From the NCBI RefSeq assembly GCF_014199205.1, contig NZ_JACIJD010000015.1, forward strand, positions 1-64,000: a stretch of DNA of 64,000 nt, given 5' to 3'. The notes beneath the pieces are model-generated. The model was not told the origin of the DNA and did no database searches. It saw only the letters and a list, made by a program, of their open reading frames with translations. Each line of letters starts with the position of its first letter. The stretch's first letter is position 1. The position numbers and the translations under genes were made by a program. Of the stretch, positions 62,387-64,000 are shown piece by piece. This stretch comes from Muricoccus pecuniae (lineage in GTDB: Bacteria; Pseudomonadota; Alphaproteobacteria; Acetobacterales; Acetobacteraceae).

Positions 62387-64000
62387 CTACTCCGCCGGCT
62401 GCGGCGCGGCGCCGGAGGTGCCCGGCCCGGGCCTCGCGGCACCCGCCGAGATGGAGGGCGCCGGTGTGATGCCCGCGCTGCGGATCGGCTGGCCCTGCGG
62501 CGGCGCGCCCTCATGCGGGCGCGGCGTCTGGGAGAAGAGCTTGAACAGGAACCAGATGCCCGCCCCGAAGACGAGGAAGTAGACCACCACGAAGGCCGCC
62601 AGCGAGGTCGCCACCGCGGGCAGCGCGATGGGCGAGACGCTGTCCGCCGTGCGCAGCACCCCGTAGACGGTGAAGGGCTGGCGCCCGGCCTCCGTCACGA
62701 TCCAGCCCGCCGTCACCGCGACCAGCCCGGCCGGCCCCATGGCCACGGCCGCGCGCAGCAGCCAGGGCGCGCTGTAGAGCCGCCCGCGCAGGCGCATGAT
62801 GCCGCCCGCCAGGCCGAGGCCGATCATCAGCAGTCCCAGCCCCACCATCACGCGGAAGGCGAAGAAGACGAGGGGGATGTTGGTCGGCCAGTACTCCCGC
62901 GGGATGTCCTTCAGCCCGCGCACCTCACCGTTCCAGTCGTGGGTCAGATAGAGGCTGGCGAGGTTGGGAATCTCCAGCGCCATCCGCGTGCGCTCCTGCT
63001 CAGGATCGGGGATGCCGAAGATGATGGAGGGCGCGCCGCGCTCCGTCTCGAAATGCCCCTCCATGGCCGCGACCTTGGCGGGCTGGTGCTCGTAGGTGTT
63101 GGTGCCGTGCAGGTCGCCCAGCACCGCCTGGAGCGGCGCGACGAAGAGCAGCATCCACATCGCCATGGAGAACATGAGCTTCGCGCGCGGATTGGGGCCG
63201 CGCTCGCTCGCCTCCTCGCCGCGATCGGCGCCCGCGCTGCCGGGGGCCGGATGGTCCGGCGTCGCGCCGCCATCCACCAGCGAGCCCGGCGCGAAGGGCT
63301 GGGCGGCGGCGGCCCCGCCGGTTCCCGTGTCCATCCCCGCGTCGCGCACCGCGGGCGCGCCGCGGCGCTCGCGTAGGAGGTGCCAGGCACCGACGGCGCC
63401 GACGATCAGCGCGGTGGTGAGATAGGCTCCCGTCACGGTGTGGGCGAGGCGGTAGGGGAAGGAGGGGTTGAAGATGATCGCCCACCAGTCATCCGGCAGG
63501 AAGCGCCCGTCGGGCGTCACGACGTGGCCCTGCGGCGTGTGCATCCACGAATTGACCGAGAGGATCCAGAAGGCCGAGAAGAAGGTGCCGGCCGCGACGA
63601 GCGAGGTGGCCAGCATGTGCAGCCCCTTGCCCACCCGGTCCAGCCCGAAGAGCATGACGCCGAGGAAGCCCGCCTCCAGGAAGAAGGCGGTCAGCACCTC
63701 GTAGCCCATCAGTGGCCCGATCACCGGCCCGGCCTTGTCCGACAGCACGGACCAGTTCGTGCCGAACTGGTAGGACATGACGAGGCCGGAGACGACGCCC
63801 ATGGCGAAGGCGACAGCGAAGACCTTCAGCCAGTAGCGGAAGGTGTCGATGTAGACGGCCTTCCCCGTCCACAGCCACAGCCCCTCCAGCACCGCGAGGT
63901 AGCTGGCCAGGCCGATGGTGAAGGCGGGAAACAGGAAGTGCCAGACCACCACGAAGGCGAACTGGAAGCGCGCGAGGTCGAGCGCGCTGGGCAACAGGGC
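62387..64000 (-). CDS. cydA: Cytochrome bd-type ubiquinol oxidase subunit I (start near window edge)
   Basis: About 535 residues are visible. The haem ligand His19 lies in VVWHFLFPAFTIGLASYLAVLEGLW. The segment AGRQPFTVYGVLRTADSVSP (about residues 435-455) corresponds to the GRQPW signature of cyanide-insensitive (Cio) oxidases with Trp replaced by Phe. There is an unusual extra hydrophilic stretch at about residues 210-267, rich in Gly/Ala/Asp, between membrane helices. The gene is followed by cydB five bases on. The first in-frame start in the window is a TTG at 63992-63994; a start further upstream beyond 64000 is possible. Confidence 0.92.
   Translation of the reverse strand, partial: ALLPSALDLARFQFAFVVVWHFLFPAFTIGLASYLAVLEGLWLWTGKAVYIDTFRYWLKVFAVAFAMGVVSGLVMSYQFGTNWSVLSDKAGPVIGPLMGYEVLTAFFLEAGFLGVMLFGLDRVGKGLHMLATSLVAAGTFFSAFWILSVNSWMHTPQGHVVTPDGRFLPDDWWAIIFNPSFPYRLAHTVTGAYLTTALIVGAVGAWHLLRERRGAPAVRDAGMDTGTGGAAAAQPFAPGSLVDGGATPDHPAPGSAGADRGEEASERGPNPRAKLMFSMAMWMLLFVAPLQAVLGDLHGTNTYEHQPAKVAAMEGHFETERGAPSIIFGIPDPEQERTRMALEIPNLASLYLTHDWNGEVRGLKDIPREYWPTNIPLVFFAFRVMVGLGLLMIGLGLAGGIMRLRGRLYSAPWLLRAAVAMGPAGLVAVTAGWIVTEAGRQPFTVYGVLRTADSVSPIALPAVATSLAAFVVVYFLVFGAGIWFLFKLFSQTPRPHEGAPPQGQPIRSAGITPAPSISAGAARPGPGTSGAAPQPAE

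Overview
The window is high-GC (about 70 % over most of its length) alphaproteobacterial chromosome. The gene order metK-trmB-(insert)-rimP-nusA-ylxR-infB-rbfA, the divergent xseA/purD pair, the cyanide-insensitive-type cytochrome bd genes and the protein style (Arg/Ala/Pro-rich, many GTG and TTG starts, four-base start/stop overlaps) point to Acetobacteraceae, most likely a Roseomonas-like organism. That assignment is an inference from the sequence only. No rRNA, tRNA or CRISPR array was seen.

Layout. 1-1075: the last codons of an IS630-type transposase, then an AT-richer PD-(D/E)XK nuclease-like gene. 1335-9126: TldE/PmbA and an M16 peptidase, a membrane-anchored Mrr-type nuclease, a large VCBS/RTX secreted protein and threonine synthase. 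9273-13682: a monooxygenase-like gene and a CinA-like amidase, then a TetR regulator and a DevBCA-type ABC exporter behind a promoter with a perfect palindrome in its spacer. 14098-19940: an M23 peptidase, xseA, purD, a DUF1835 protein and UV-damage endonuclease. 20002-31087: the transcription/translation cluster read leftwards (metK, trmB, rimP, nusA, ylxR, infB, rbfA, then a thioesterase and an unusual open frame with no start codon). A small RTX gene sits between trmB and rimP on the other strand. 31189-33317: a truncated IS5-type transposase-like gene and an AT-rich caspase-family gene, probably acquired. 33410-38745: an Ldh-family dehydrogenase, a SYLF protein, a DUF7002 protein, dapB, a GAF-PAS-HWE histidine kinase and a PRC-barrel protein. 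38932-41489: an LpxH-like phosphoesterase, a glycosyltransferase and a methyltransferase in one lipid-type operon. 41656-52356: a lipoprotein, an old yellow enzyme, an alpha/beta hydrolase, a MORN protein with a probable pseudokinase, and several small or poorly known envelope proteins. 52400-58132: PAP2 phosphatase with an AmpG-like permease, then a three-gene CHASE2/secreted protein/M48 lipoprotein operon. 58286-64000: DUF3072, creatininase, a lipoprotein, a hydrolase and the cytochrome bd operon (cydA open at the edge, cydB, DUF2474).

The most unusual parts are the caspase gene beside metK, the CHASE2-M48 operon, the kinase that lacks its catalytic aspartate, the open frame that follows a thioesterase stop codon in frame, and a run of four strong hairpins before a small secreted protein. 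Core genes work in ribosome assembly and translation, lysine/threonine and purine biosynthesis, DNA repair and envelope maintenance. Accessory genes look like toxin/defence or envelope-stress functions, but none of their roles can be proved from sequence alone.
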